DNA of 12,301 bases, taken from NCBI GenBank assembly GCA_003219995.1, contig QHRC01000068.1, forward strand, positions 12,401 to 24,701. The letters are read 5' to 3'. This stretch comes from Verrucomicrobiota bacterium. Lineage in GTDB: Bacteria; Verrucomicrobiota; Verrucomicrobiia; Chthoniobacterales; UBA10450. A program made the position numbers and the translations under genes. Each line of letters starts with the position of its first letter. Position 1 is the first letter of the stretch. Below are positions 1 through 6,300 of this stretch, piece by piece. Under the pieces are notes generated by a model. That model saw only the letters and a list, made by a program, of their open reading frames with translations, was not told where the DNA came from and searched no databases.

Positions 1-87
1 AAGCTGTTCCATGTTATTGATATTGTACGCGCCCACGGCGAATTTTCCGTAGGCGACTTTATAGAGCTGAGCAGTGGTGACGATCAT
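1..87 (-). CDS. Class II fructose-bisphosphate aldolase, N-terminal fragment
   Basis: Only the first 29 codons are inside the window; the rest lies beyond base 1. The reverse strand from the ATG at 87-85 reads MIVTTAQLYK followed by VAYGKFAVGAYNINNMEQL. The pattern 'VTT..LY..A..G.FAVGAYNINNMEQ' is the usual opening of zinc-dependent class II ketose-bisphosphate aldolases, which interconvert fructose 1,6-bisphosphate with DHAP and glyceraldehyde 3-phosphate in the cytosol. The zinc ligands and catalytic residues lie off-window and cannot be checked. The gene starts 85 nt after the stop of the upstream kinase on the same strand, so it may share that transcript or have its own promoter in the gap. 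A tagatose-bisphosphate aldolase is the main alternative. Confidence 0.72.
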   Translation of the reverse strand, partial: MIVTTAQLYKVAYGKFAVGAYNINNMEQL

Positions 88-126
88 AGGTTGAAGATGT
101 CGATCTTGCGTGCGGGCACGGTTACG

Positions 127-163
127 CGGCAAATCTTAAGTCGGAAATCGCGAATCGGAAATC
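127..163. repeat. Three degenerate short direct repeats upstream of the aldolase
   Basis: Two exact copies of TCGGAAATC lie at 141-149 and 155-163 (14-nt period). A looser copy (GCGGCAAATC, 127-136) precedes them. They fill most of the 85-nt gap between the kinase stop and the aldolase start. The spacing is seen directly. Any role, such as an operator or remnant of a simple-sequence element, is unknown. Confidence 0.4.
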
Positions 164-172
164 TGAAATTAT

Positions 173-1645
173 TCAGTTTCCGTTCGGGCTGGCGGGCAAC
201 ATGACGCTCACCAGCGTGCCGTGTGATGTCGAATCGATGTCGACGCGGCCGTTGTGATCGAAGACGGTGCGCTTGACGATGGGAAGGCCAAGTCCCATTC
301 CACGCGGCTTCGTTGTGCAAAATGGCGAAAAGATTTTGTCCTTCAAATCGGGCGCGATCCCCTTGCCGTTGTCGCGGATGGTCACGATGACGCCGCTGGC
401 GCGTTTGCCTTCGCGAATCGGTTTCGCGGCTAGGCTAATACGCGGTTTGGTCCGTCCCGAAAGCGCTTCAGCTGCGTTGGCGACGAGATGTGCGAAGGCC
501 TCGGCCAGCGCTGTTTCGTCACCCAGCACTTTCGGCAGATCGTCCGACAGAGAAGTTTCAACCGCCAACCCGTTTGTCGGGCCGAGGCGATGGCGCGCGA
601 TCTCGATCGCTTTTTTCACAGGCTTGCGCACGTCAATTGGTTTAAACACGAGCTCCGGCGGATGCGCAAAGTTGTTGATTTGGGTGATGATCTTATCAAG
701 CCGGTCGATCTCGCGGACAACGATTTCGTTGAAATCTTTTCGAAAATCGGCGTCGTCAAATCGCTCGGGAAGAAGTTGGGCGAAGGTTTTAATCGCAACC
801 AGCGGATTGCGAATTTCGTGAGACATGCTGGCGGCCAAGTCTGTCCAAAAGGCGGCGCGATCGAGGAGGGTTTGCTTTTCACGCAAAGTTTCCTCGGCGG
901 TGAGATCGTGGACGACAGCGACCGCGCCGAGAGGCGTGTCTTCGCTCATCAGCCGGCGTGTCTCGACCGCGAGCGATCGGCGCGTCTTATTGTCGATCCA
1001 TTGTAACGGGGGTAGAGTGGCTTTTGAGTCGAGCGTCTCACGAAGAGATGCACCGAGCCTGCTTCCTGCAGATTCGATCGGCTTGTTCAGGACATCCTTA
1101 CTCGACAATCCCAAAATCTGTTCGGCGGTGGGATTGAACCAACGAACGATGGCGTTTTCATCGGTCGCGACGATTCCCGGCGGGATTGATTTGAGCAGGG
1201 TCTCAGCGAGGGTTTTTTGCAGGGTGATTTCCTCGGAAAGAAGCGCGTTTTCGAGGACAGTCGAAACATGCTCCGCGAGAATCATTAGTCCTTCGAGGTC
1301 GGCATACTCAAAGCGCTGCCCGGTCAGGCGATGACCAAAGAAGAGCCACCCGATAATTTGGCCACGCGCATAGAGCGGCAAGATCACTTCCGCGCCGAAA
1401 GTGTCGAGCGCACGGCGCAGAAGGGATCGCTGGGCTCGGTCGGGCGTTTGCGCGAGATTCGCGCGGGAGATCAAATGGGCGTGGAGCTCAAACCAGCGCA
1501 CCAGCGGGTCGCGTTCGCCAAATTCAATCTCGTTCGTGTCCGGCAAACAGCGCAAGCCGGCCCGCAGTCGATAACGATCGCCGTTTCGAATTTTTGAAAA
1601 AATTCCGACCCGCGTCACACTCGCGGCATCAGCGACGCTTTCCAC
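173..1645 (-). CDS. GAF-PAS sensor histidine kinase (probably the 3' part of a broken receiver-kinase gene)
   Basis: This is the cytosolic kinase half of a two-component sensor. Counting from the GTG at 1645, a GAF domain spans roughly residues 1-135 and a PAS domain about 145-250. A HisKA dimerisation domain carries the phospho-accepting His276 in SHEIRNPL. A GHKL ATPase domain has N-box Asn390, the G1 box DNGKGI (425-430) and the G2 box GMGLGL (449-454). No membrane segment is visible. Two starts are possible. GTG at 1645 keeps more of the GAF domain. GTG at 1618 overlaps the upstream stop as GTGA, a classic reinitiation arrangement, but cuts into the GAF. The GAF domain lacks its first helix here, and that helix is encoded in the other frame at the end of the preceding receiver gene. 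The HisKA region closely resembles that of the kinase at 2163-2858, so the two are paralogues. Which promoter or effector it serves cannot be told. Confidence 0.85.
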   Translation of the reverse strand: MESVADAASVTRVGIFSKIRNGDRYRLRAGLRCLPDTNEIEFGERDPLVRWFELHAHLISRANLAQTPDRAQRSLLRRALDTFGAEVILPLYARGQIIGWLFFGHRLTGQRFEYADLEGLMILAEHVSTVLENALLSEEITLQKTLAETLLKSIPPGIVATDENAIVRWFNPTAEQILGLSSKDVLNKPIESAGSRLGASLRETLDSKATLPPLQWIDNKTRRSLAVETRRLMSEDTPLGAVAVVHDLTAEETLREKQTLLDRAAFWTDLAASMSHEIRNPLVAIKTFAQLLPERFDDADFRKDFNEIVVREIDRLDKIITQINNFAHPPELVFKPIDVRKPVKKAIEIARHRLGPTNGLAVETSLSDDLPKVLGDETALAEAFAHLVANAAEALSGRTKPRISLAAKPIREGKRASGVIVTIRDNGKGIAPDLKDKIFSPFCTTKPRGMGLGLPIVKRTVFDHNGRVDIDSTSHGTLVSVMLPASPNGN

Positions 1646-2166
1646 AACGCTGGGTCGACATTGTCGAACCGGCGGAATACACGGGGAAAGCGCAACAAAG
1701 GTAACGAAGGCATTCCGTAACGATCGGTCACAACGTCGCTTCTGGGTGGCTGGGTGAGAGTAGCACCGCTGGATTCTTCGCGCAGTTCCCGATTGTCCTG
1801 CAAAACTTTTAAGTAGTCGAACGCCCGTCCGACCAACGCCTGGAAGTGAGGCCGATCAAGCTGGAGGTCATCGGCTGCGTAAATTCCGCTTTGCTCGGCT
1901 TCGCGCAAAGGTTCGGAGCGCGCTATGCCCAGCGCGATGATCAGGACCTCCGGCCAGTCTTTTTGAATTTGATCGAGCAAATCGCGACTTTCCTTCGCGC
2001 GGAGATCTATCATGAGCAGCGCGGGATTGCTCTGCTGCAAGACGGCATCGAGACGACTCGCATCCGACACATGACGCGTTTGCGCGATCGTGCGCAGGAA
2101 CGCTTTCACCCGCCGCACGAGATCGGGATCCTGCGTGTATAAAATGCAGACCGGCGAAGAAATCAT
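1615..2166 (-). CDS. Degenerate receiver-domain protein, probably the 5' part of the following kinase gene
   Basis: Residues 5 to about 120 have the alternating strand/helix pattern of a CheY-like receiver. The putative phospho-acceptor Asp is kept in 'LLMIDLRAKES'. The acidic pair is weakened (YTQDPD). The conserved Thr/Ser is replaced (IIALG), and the usual Lys-Pro reads Asp-Arg-Pro (LQLDRP). It is therefore likely a pseudo-receiver or a poorly phosphorylated one. There is no DNA-binding output domain. The last 25 residues (LPLLRFPRVFRRFDNVD and onward) look like the linker and first helix of a GAF domain, which continues in the next frame in the kinase at 173-1645. This suggests a former receiver-GAF-PAS-kinase fusion. 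The start ATG at 2166 overlaps the stop of the upstream kinase as ATGA, so translation is probably coupled. Confidence 0.75.
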   Translation of the reverse strand: MISSPVCILYTQDPDLVRRVKAFLRTIAQTRHVSDASRLDAVLQQSNPALLMIDLRAKESRDLLDQIQKDWPEVLIIALGIARSEPLREAEQSGIYAADDLQLDRPHFQALVGRAFDYLKVLQDNRELREESSGATLTQPPRSDVVTDRYGMPSLPLLRFPRVFRRFDNVDPALWKASLMPRV

Positions 2167-2858
2167 GCCGCTGCCACCTTGCTGTCAAAGCGAACAAGCG
2201 GCAGCAGAATGTGAAACGCGGTGCCCTTCTTGAGTTCGCTCTCCACTTCGATTTGGCCGCCATGTTCCTGAATTATTCCGTGGACGACCGACAAGCCCAA
2301 GCCGGTGCCGTAATCTTTTGTGCTAAAAAAAGGATCGAAAACGTGGGGAATATCGTCGCCGCGAATTCCTTCGCCTGTATCGCGGACAGTGATACGAAGG
2401 ACTTCCTGCGCCTCACCATTGCCATGTCCAATCGCGGTCACCCATTCCTCGTCGTTTCCGATCTGTGTGCTTACACTCAGCTCGCCGCCGCGCTTCATCG
2501 CGTCCATGGCGTTGATGAAAAAGTTGAGGAAAACCTGCTCCAGCTGGTCGCCATCGGCGCGTATTGTATCAACATTAGCCTCCCAGGAACGAGTTAATTT
2601 GATGTCCTTCTGATACAACCGATGGCCGACGAGCAGGAGCGATTTTTCCAAAACCTCATGCACGTGCATTGGCTTGAGAATCGGTTTGGCGGGGCGGGCG
2701 AAGCGGAGCAGCTGGTTGACCAGCGAATCGATCCGATCGATTTCGTGACCGATCAGGTTTGAGAATGTTTCCCGAAAATCGGAATCCTGATATCGCTCGG
2801 GCAGCAGTTGCGCGAAGGTCTTGATCGAGACAAGCGGATTTTTGATTTCGTGCGCCAT
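2163..2858 (-). CDS. Histidine kinase core (HisKA-HATPase), frameshifted 3' part of the membrane sensor kinase
   Basis: This frame encodes the catalytic half of a histidine kinase. The H-box is MAHEIKNPL with His3 as phospho-acceptor. The N-box has Asn116 in FLNFFINAMDAM, the G1 box is DTGEGI (160-165) and the G2 box GTGLGL (184-189). The ATG at 2858 is simply the Met of the H-box. Coding similarity extends upstream in the same frame as DRLASLGTLSAG to about position 2897. That is the normal sequence before an H-box, so 2858 is not the original start. The sensory half lies in another frame at 2753-4636 and overlaps this one by 106 nt. The stop overlaps the start of the receiver gene (ATGA). 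If translated alone from 2858, it would lack the first dimerisation helix turns and all sensing domains. Confidence 0.8.
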   Translation of the reverse strand: MAHEIKNPLVSIKTFAQLLPERYQDSDFRETFSNLIGHEIDRIDSLVNQLLRFARPAKPILKPMHVHEVLEKSLLLVGHRLYQKDIKLTRSWEANVDTIRADGDQLEQVFLNFFINAMDAMKRGGELSVSTQIGNDEEWVTAIGHGNGEAQEVLRITVRDTGEGIRGDDIPHVFDPFFSTKDYGTGLGLSVVHGIIQEHGGQIEVESELKKGTAFHILLPLVRFDSKVAAA

Positions 2859-4636
2859 CCCGGCGGAAAGCGTGCCCAGACTGGCGAGACGATCGCTTCG
2901 GTCAATACCATCAATGCGCCGAGGACTTGTCGATCTTCGCCGCGAAAGATAGACGTGCTGGCGCGAACGATGACGCCTCGATCATCGAAGCGCAGGACAA
3001 GCTCGTTATTTTCCTGGCTCTCACCGGTTCGCAATGTGTCGCGCAATGCGTCTCGAAGCGCTTCCGGAAGTTCATCGATGGCGTGATCGAGAATGTCCCG
3101 CGAATTCAATTCTGTGATCTGCCCGGCCTCGTTGTTGAAAACAGTAATGCGTTCGTCAATCCCCGCAGCGATCACGCCCGTAGTAAGGTTTTCGAGCAAT
3201 GTTTCGTTGTAGATCTTTGCGTTTTGCACTTCGGTAAACAGCTTCGCGTTTTCGATGGCGACGGCCAGCTGACCGCAGAGAACCTGGAGCGCGTTCTGCT
3301 CCACGCTGCCATAAATCCTTCCGGAAAGGCGTGAACCGAGAAGCATTACGCCCTCGAGTTGATCGCGCGCGAAAATTCCCATCACAACTGCCACATTCAG
3401 GTGGCGCATTTGGTTGATCACGCGATGCAGCTCTGGCGTGGGCCGGATGCGATGCAACTCGTCGAGCACGATTGGTTGGCCCGAACTACAGAGATAGGAC
3501 AGAAGGGGGTGGCCTTTGGGAAGGTCAATCTGGCTCTCGCGCGTGGGCGGGGGATGCTGCTGCGCAAAAACATCCTTCTGCGCGAGCAGAATCAAAACCC
3601 GATCCGTACCTACAGCCTGCGCGATCGTCCCGGCGAAGCGTTCAAGGAGTTCGCGTAACGTCGTGACTGATTTTAGAATCGCCGCGGCCTGATTCATCGT
3701 CGCTTGGAAGTCGAGGCGGCGCGTACCGACGAAAAGCCGGTCCGCTAGGCGCTGAGAAATTCCCCGCGCCGGCGCCATCGCAAACGCCACAACAAGCGCA
3801 GCGATAATGTGTGCTAATGACGTCGACTCGTTCGGCGGCAGCGGGGCGAAAACGTTGAACGCGAGCCACCAGACAAAACCGTAGAGGAGAAGAAGATAGA
3901 CAACGAGGAGTACGTAAGCCATCGCATGTCGGAGGAAATAGCCCACCTCCAAGATCTTCCGGGTGGCGATCCCGTACGCGATTATGAGGCTAAAGACGAT
4001 AATGCGAAACGGCGCGAACCAGATCGCTCGTGATGACCCAAAAAAGTATTCGAGAACAAACGAGAGCAGCAGCGCGATCGCCATCGCGGCAACTGCGCCG
4101 ATAAGGATGAACGCGAGCTCGACATGCTCACCGCCCGTGGTTTTCCTCAGGTCGCGCCAATAGCTGATGATCAGCGCGACGAATGCGAGAACAAAATAGA
4201 CTGCATAAAGGTAAACCGCCGGCCCATAAATCGGACTCGGTGTGCCGCCCGCCTGGTGGGGCATCTCCGCGCCTCGCAAAAACGCGTTTGTCTGGCAGAG
4301 GGCGACGATGGCGATGGTGAGAATGAGCCAAACGCGAGAATGGCGAAGAAGGCCGCGCCAATCCGGCTGCTTTTGCCTGACTGAAAGGCGCAGAAGGTTG
4401 AGTACCGCGAGGTAAACCGCCCCGCTAGCCGAAGCTTGTCGGATGGCGAATTCTGCGACCTGCGGACCGCTGGCAACGAATGCAAGGTACAAGCTGCCGA
4501 GCCATGCGTCGATAGTTACCGAAAGTAGCAAAAAGCATTGGTTGGCCATCCTATGCCGATTCGCTTGGAATACGACGAGACCAAGGGCGAACTGAAAGAT
4601 CAGCGCCCCGAGAGTTGGAATCGTAACGTTCGTCAT
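2753..4636 (-). CDS. Membrane sensor kinase, N-terminal 7TM-like/GAF/PAS part (frameshifted before the kinase core)
   Basis: Residues 1 to about 290 contain some 8-9 hydrophobic segments (about 9-25, 33-55, 64-84, 101-117, 139-159, 173-196, 207-222, 238-261, 272-288). This resembles the multi-pass N-terminal region of 7TM-type histidine kinases such as the PrsK family. A GAF domain (about 320-465) and a PAS domain (about 475-578, ending GALMVLTE) follow. After about residue 581 the frame turns into an Arg/Ser/Pro-rich tail unlike any kinase, while the true kinase sequence continues in the -1 frame. The original protein was probably about 800 residues. The ATG at 4636 is the first plausible start; no clear Shine-Dalgarno is seen. 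It lies 61 nt after the ketoacyl synthase stop on the same strand, suggesting one transcript. The signal it senses is unknown. Confidence 0.8.
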   Translation of the reverse strand: MTNVTIPTLGALIFQFALGLVVFQANRHRMANQCFLLLSVTIDAWLGSLYLAFVASGPQVAEFAIRQASASGAVYLAVLNLLRLSVRQKQPDWRGLLRHSRVWLILTIAIVALCQTNAFLRGAEMPHQAGGTPSPIYGPAVYLYAVYFVLAFVALIISYWRDLRKTTGGEHVELAFILIGAVAAMAIALLLSFVLEYFFGSSRAIWFAPFRIIVFSLIIAYGIATRKILEVGYFLRHAMAYVLLVVYLLLLYGFVWWLAFNVFAPLPPNESTSLAHIIAALVVAFAMAPARGISQRLADRLFVGTRRLDFQATMNQAAAILKSVTTLRELLERFAGTIAQAVGTDRVLILLAQKDVFAQQHPPPTRESQIDLPKGHPLLSYLCSSGQPIVLDELHRIRPTPELHRVINQMRHLNVAVVMGIFARDQLEGVMLLGSRLSGRIYGSVEQNALQVLCGQLAVAIENAKLFTEVQNAKIYNETLLENLTTGVIAAGIDERITVFNNEAGQITELNSRDILDHAIDELPEALRDALRDTLRTGESQENNELVLRFDDRGVIVRASTSIFRGEDRQVLGALMVLTEAIVSPVWARFPPGWRTKSKIRLSRSRPSRNCCPSDIRIPIFGKHSQT

Positions 4637-4697
4637 GTCGCGCCAGCGCGCTTCGAGGCCATTGTGCTCGTATTCATTCCGATACGCGTAACATTGT

Positions 4698-5942
4698 TCA
4701 GTTCAATTCGACGCGATTCACAATCATTGTGCTTGCGCTTCCTCCGAGACCTCGGACGTTAATAAGAGCGCAGTCGACCTTAGTTTTCCGCGCACGGTTT
4801 GGCACGAAATCCAGATCACAATCTGGATCTTCGACTTCGTAATTGGCGGTGGGAGCGATTACTTGGTCGCGGATGCTCAGAGCGCAAGAAGCCAGCTGAA
4901 AAGGGCCCGCGGCCGCTAATGGATTTCCGGTTACTCCTTTGATTGAGCTAACCGGCACAGAGTACGCGTAATCGCCAAAGACTTTTCTAATAGCATCGAC
5001 CTCGACCGCATCGAGAATCGGATGGCCGGGCCCATATGCCGAAATGTAGTCAATTTCGGCCGCTTCAGCACCAGCATTCGCCAGTGCGAGCGTCATTGAA
5101 TCCTCGAGGCCGGAACCGGCCCTCGTAGCATCTCGATCACGTCGCTTGCCGTAGCCGCAAATTTCTAAGTAAATCCGCGCACCTCTCGCCGTCGCGCGCT
5201 CCAAATTTTCAAGTATGAAAATGGCGGCACCTTCCGATATCACGCCAGAATCCCTGCAAAGATCGAATGGCCTGCTCGCAGTTTCCGGTTCGCCATTACG
5301 GTAGGAGCTCAGTCCACTCGCAATAAAGCTTGCCATTACCAACGGTGTGATCGGAGCGTCCGTGCCTCCTGCGATTGCGATTTCAGCCTCGCCTAAGCGA
5401 ATCATTGCTGCAGCGTCGGCGACACCGTCCAGTCCTGAGGGACACGCCGAGGTAACGGTCGCGGCGTTAGCGCAGGCCCCGATTCGGTCGGCGACCACAT
5501 TGGCTGGCGCTTGTGGCATCGACGCCACTGATGTGGTCGGAGCCACACGGTTGGGCCCCGTATCGCGCACCGCGTGAAGTGCGCGCTCGAGCACGTCCAT
5601 GGAGTTCATACTCACGCCGATCACAACTGGCGTTGGACTGGGTAATTCAAGCTTGAGTGGATCCAGCCCGGCATCTTTTAATGCCATCATCGTGGCCGCA
5701 TAGGCAAGTTGCGTATGCCGCGCCATCCGTTTCGGTTTTAATTCGGGCTCGATGTATTCAAGTGGATCGAATCCCTTTACCTCGCCGGCGATGCGGCTCT
5801 TGAGTTCCGAGGCATCGAACAATGTGATCGGGCCGATGCCGCTGCGCCCGGCCAGAATCGATTCCCAAAATGGCTCAACCCCGATTCCGTTCGGGGCTAA
5901 AATTCCCATACCGGTAATGACGACACGGTTGCGCTTGATCAT
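4698..5942 (-). CDS. Beta-ketoacyl-ACP synthase (FabF-like) lacking both active-site histidines
   Basis: This is a full-length (414 residues) KAS I/II-fold condensing enzyme. It opens with the typical RVVITGMG at residues 6-13, and the nucleophilic Cys167 lies in TSACPSGLDG. Lys335 in SSIKG and a C-terminal glycine-rich loop (GLGG, 398-401) are also kept. The two catalytic histidines of this fold are absent. The HGTSTP-equivalent reads YGPGHP with Tyr303, and the TGH-equivalent reads TGN with Asn340. These numbers match E. coli FabF His303 and His340 by coincidence of length. With cysteine but no histidines, acyl transfer onto Cys is plausible and decarboxylative condensation doubtful; this is inference, by analogy with non-elongating KS domains. 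No acyl carrier protein or partner synthase lies nearby; the downstream neighbours are sensor kinases. The start at 5942 gives the standard N-terminus. Confidence 0.88.
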   Translation of the reverse strand: MIKRNRVVITGMGILAPNGIGVEPFWESILAGRSGIGPITLFDASELKSRIAGEVKGFDPLEYIEPELKPKRMARHTQLAYAATMMALKDAGLDPLKLELPSPTPVVIGVSMNSMDVLERALHAVRDTGPNRVAPTTSVASMPQAPANVVADRIGACANAATVTSACPSGLDGVADAAAMIRLGEAEIAIAGGTDAPITPLVMASFIASGLSSYRNGEPETASRPFDLCRDSGVISEGAAIFILENLERATARGARIYLEICGYGKRRDRDATRAGSGLEDSMTLALANAGAEAAEIDYISAYGPGHPILDAVEVDAIRKVFGDYAYSVPVSSIKGVTGNPLAAAGPFQLASCALSIRDQVIAPTANYEVEDPDCDLDFVPNRARKTKVDCALINVRGLGGSASTMIVNRVELN

Positions 5943-5968
5943 GTTAGAGAGATATACAAAACGATAAA

Positions 5969-6009
5969 CAGGCCGCGCCGGCGCCGAAAGAGAACGATCT
6001 CGCGGCCTG
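5969..6009. repeat. 9-bp perfect inverted repeat in the synthase leader
   Basis: CAGGCCGCG (5969-5977) and CGCGGCCTG (6001-6009) are exact reverse complements separated by 23 nt. The repeat ends 27 nt upstream of the ketoacyl synthase ATG. It could be a protein-binding operator or a leader-RNA stem. There is no adjacent U-run on the synthase-proximal side, so a terminator is unlikely. Confidence 0.4.
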
Positions 6010-6075
6010 CGATGGTCGAAAAAGCCTTTTAGATATTAGGCGCTGGGGGTTAAGGGCGGCCACGAGCAGATCACA

Positions 6076-6234
6076 ATGCATTCTAAGCACTACATTAAAT
6101 CCAGTCATTATATTTTTTTAGGACTCGGAGCCGACTTATTCACCGAATCCGCAAGTTATTCACAAATTGCAGCTTGCGCGCCAGCCGAAACTATTTCACT
6201 GTCTGGCGGCCGAATTTTTTTTTATCATTCGTAA
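6076..6234 (+). CDS. Possible 52-codon small ORF, unrecognised
   Basis: An ATG at 6076 opens 52 sense codons ending in TAA at 6232-6234. The predicted peptide begins MHSKHYIKSS, has a central FTESASYSQIAACAPAE stretch and ends GGRIFFYHS. It lies 66 nt upstream of the receiver-kinase gene on the same strand. There is no good Shine-Dalgarno, and the frame crosses both TTATTCAC words. An open frame of this length can arise by chance. I list it because a LanB-like enzyme lies two genes downstream and such enzymes act on short Ser/Thr/Cys-containing peptides. No family is recognised. Confidence 0.15.
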   Translation: MHSKHYIKSSHYIFLGLGADLFTESASYSQIAACAPAETISLSGGRIFFYHS

Positions 6235-6300
6235 ATACTTTTCTTCCCGGCACTTTGCTATGCGGCACGCCCCTAGCTTCTATCCGATCCCAGTCCGGTC

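Larger units (their letters stand above)
5943..6300. other. Divergent intergenic region between the synthase operon and the receiver-kinase gene
   Basis: This 358-nt stretch separates two divergent transcription units and should hold both promoters. It is noticeably more AT-rich than the flanking genes, with T-runs near 6113 and 6217. It contains a 9-bp inverted repeat (5969-6009), a possible 52-codon plus-strand ORF (6076-6234) and two TTATTCAC words (6136 and 6156). I could not identify a convincing -35/-10 pair on either strand. Confidence 0.5.

Noticed and set aside
267..1006. Long plus-strand open frames opposite the kinase
   Set aside because: They mirror the strongly supported minus-strand kinase domains and show no protein-family motifs; this is typical shadow coding in G+C-rich DNA.
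2885..2900. Programmed ribosomal frameshift joining the two kinase halves
   Set aside because: No slippery heptamer or obvious downstream structure is seen, and the linker appears shortened, which favours a deletion or a sequence error.
6136..6164. Two TTATTCAC words 20 nt apart (TTATTCACC, TTATTCACA) resembling DnaA boxes near an AT-rich stretch and upstream of a parA
   Set aside because: Only one fits the degenerate nine-base DnaA consensus, and about one such match is expected by chance in 12 kb on both strands. No dnaA, dnaN, rpmH or further box cluster is present, so I do not call an origin.
6205..6226. GGCGGCCG followed by a run of T, resembling a rho-independent terminator on the plus strand
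   Set aside because: No plus-strand gene with firm support ends before it and the stem is short; it lies within a divergent promoter region.
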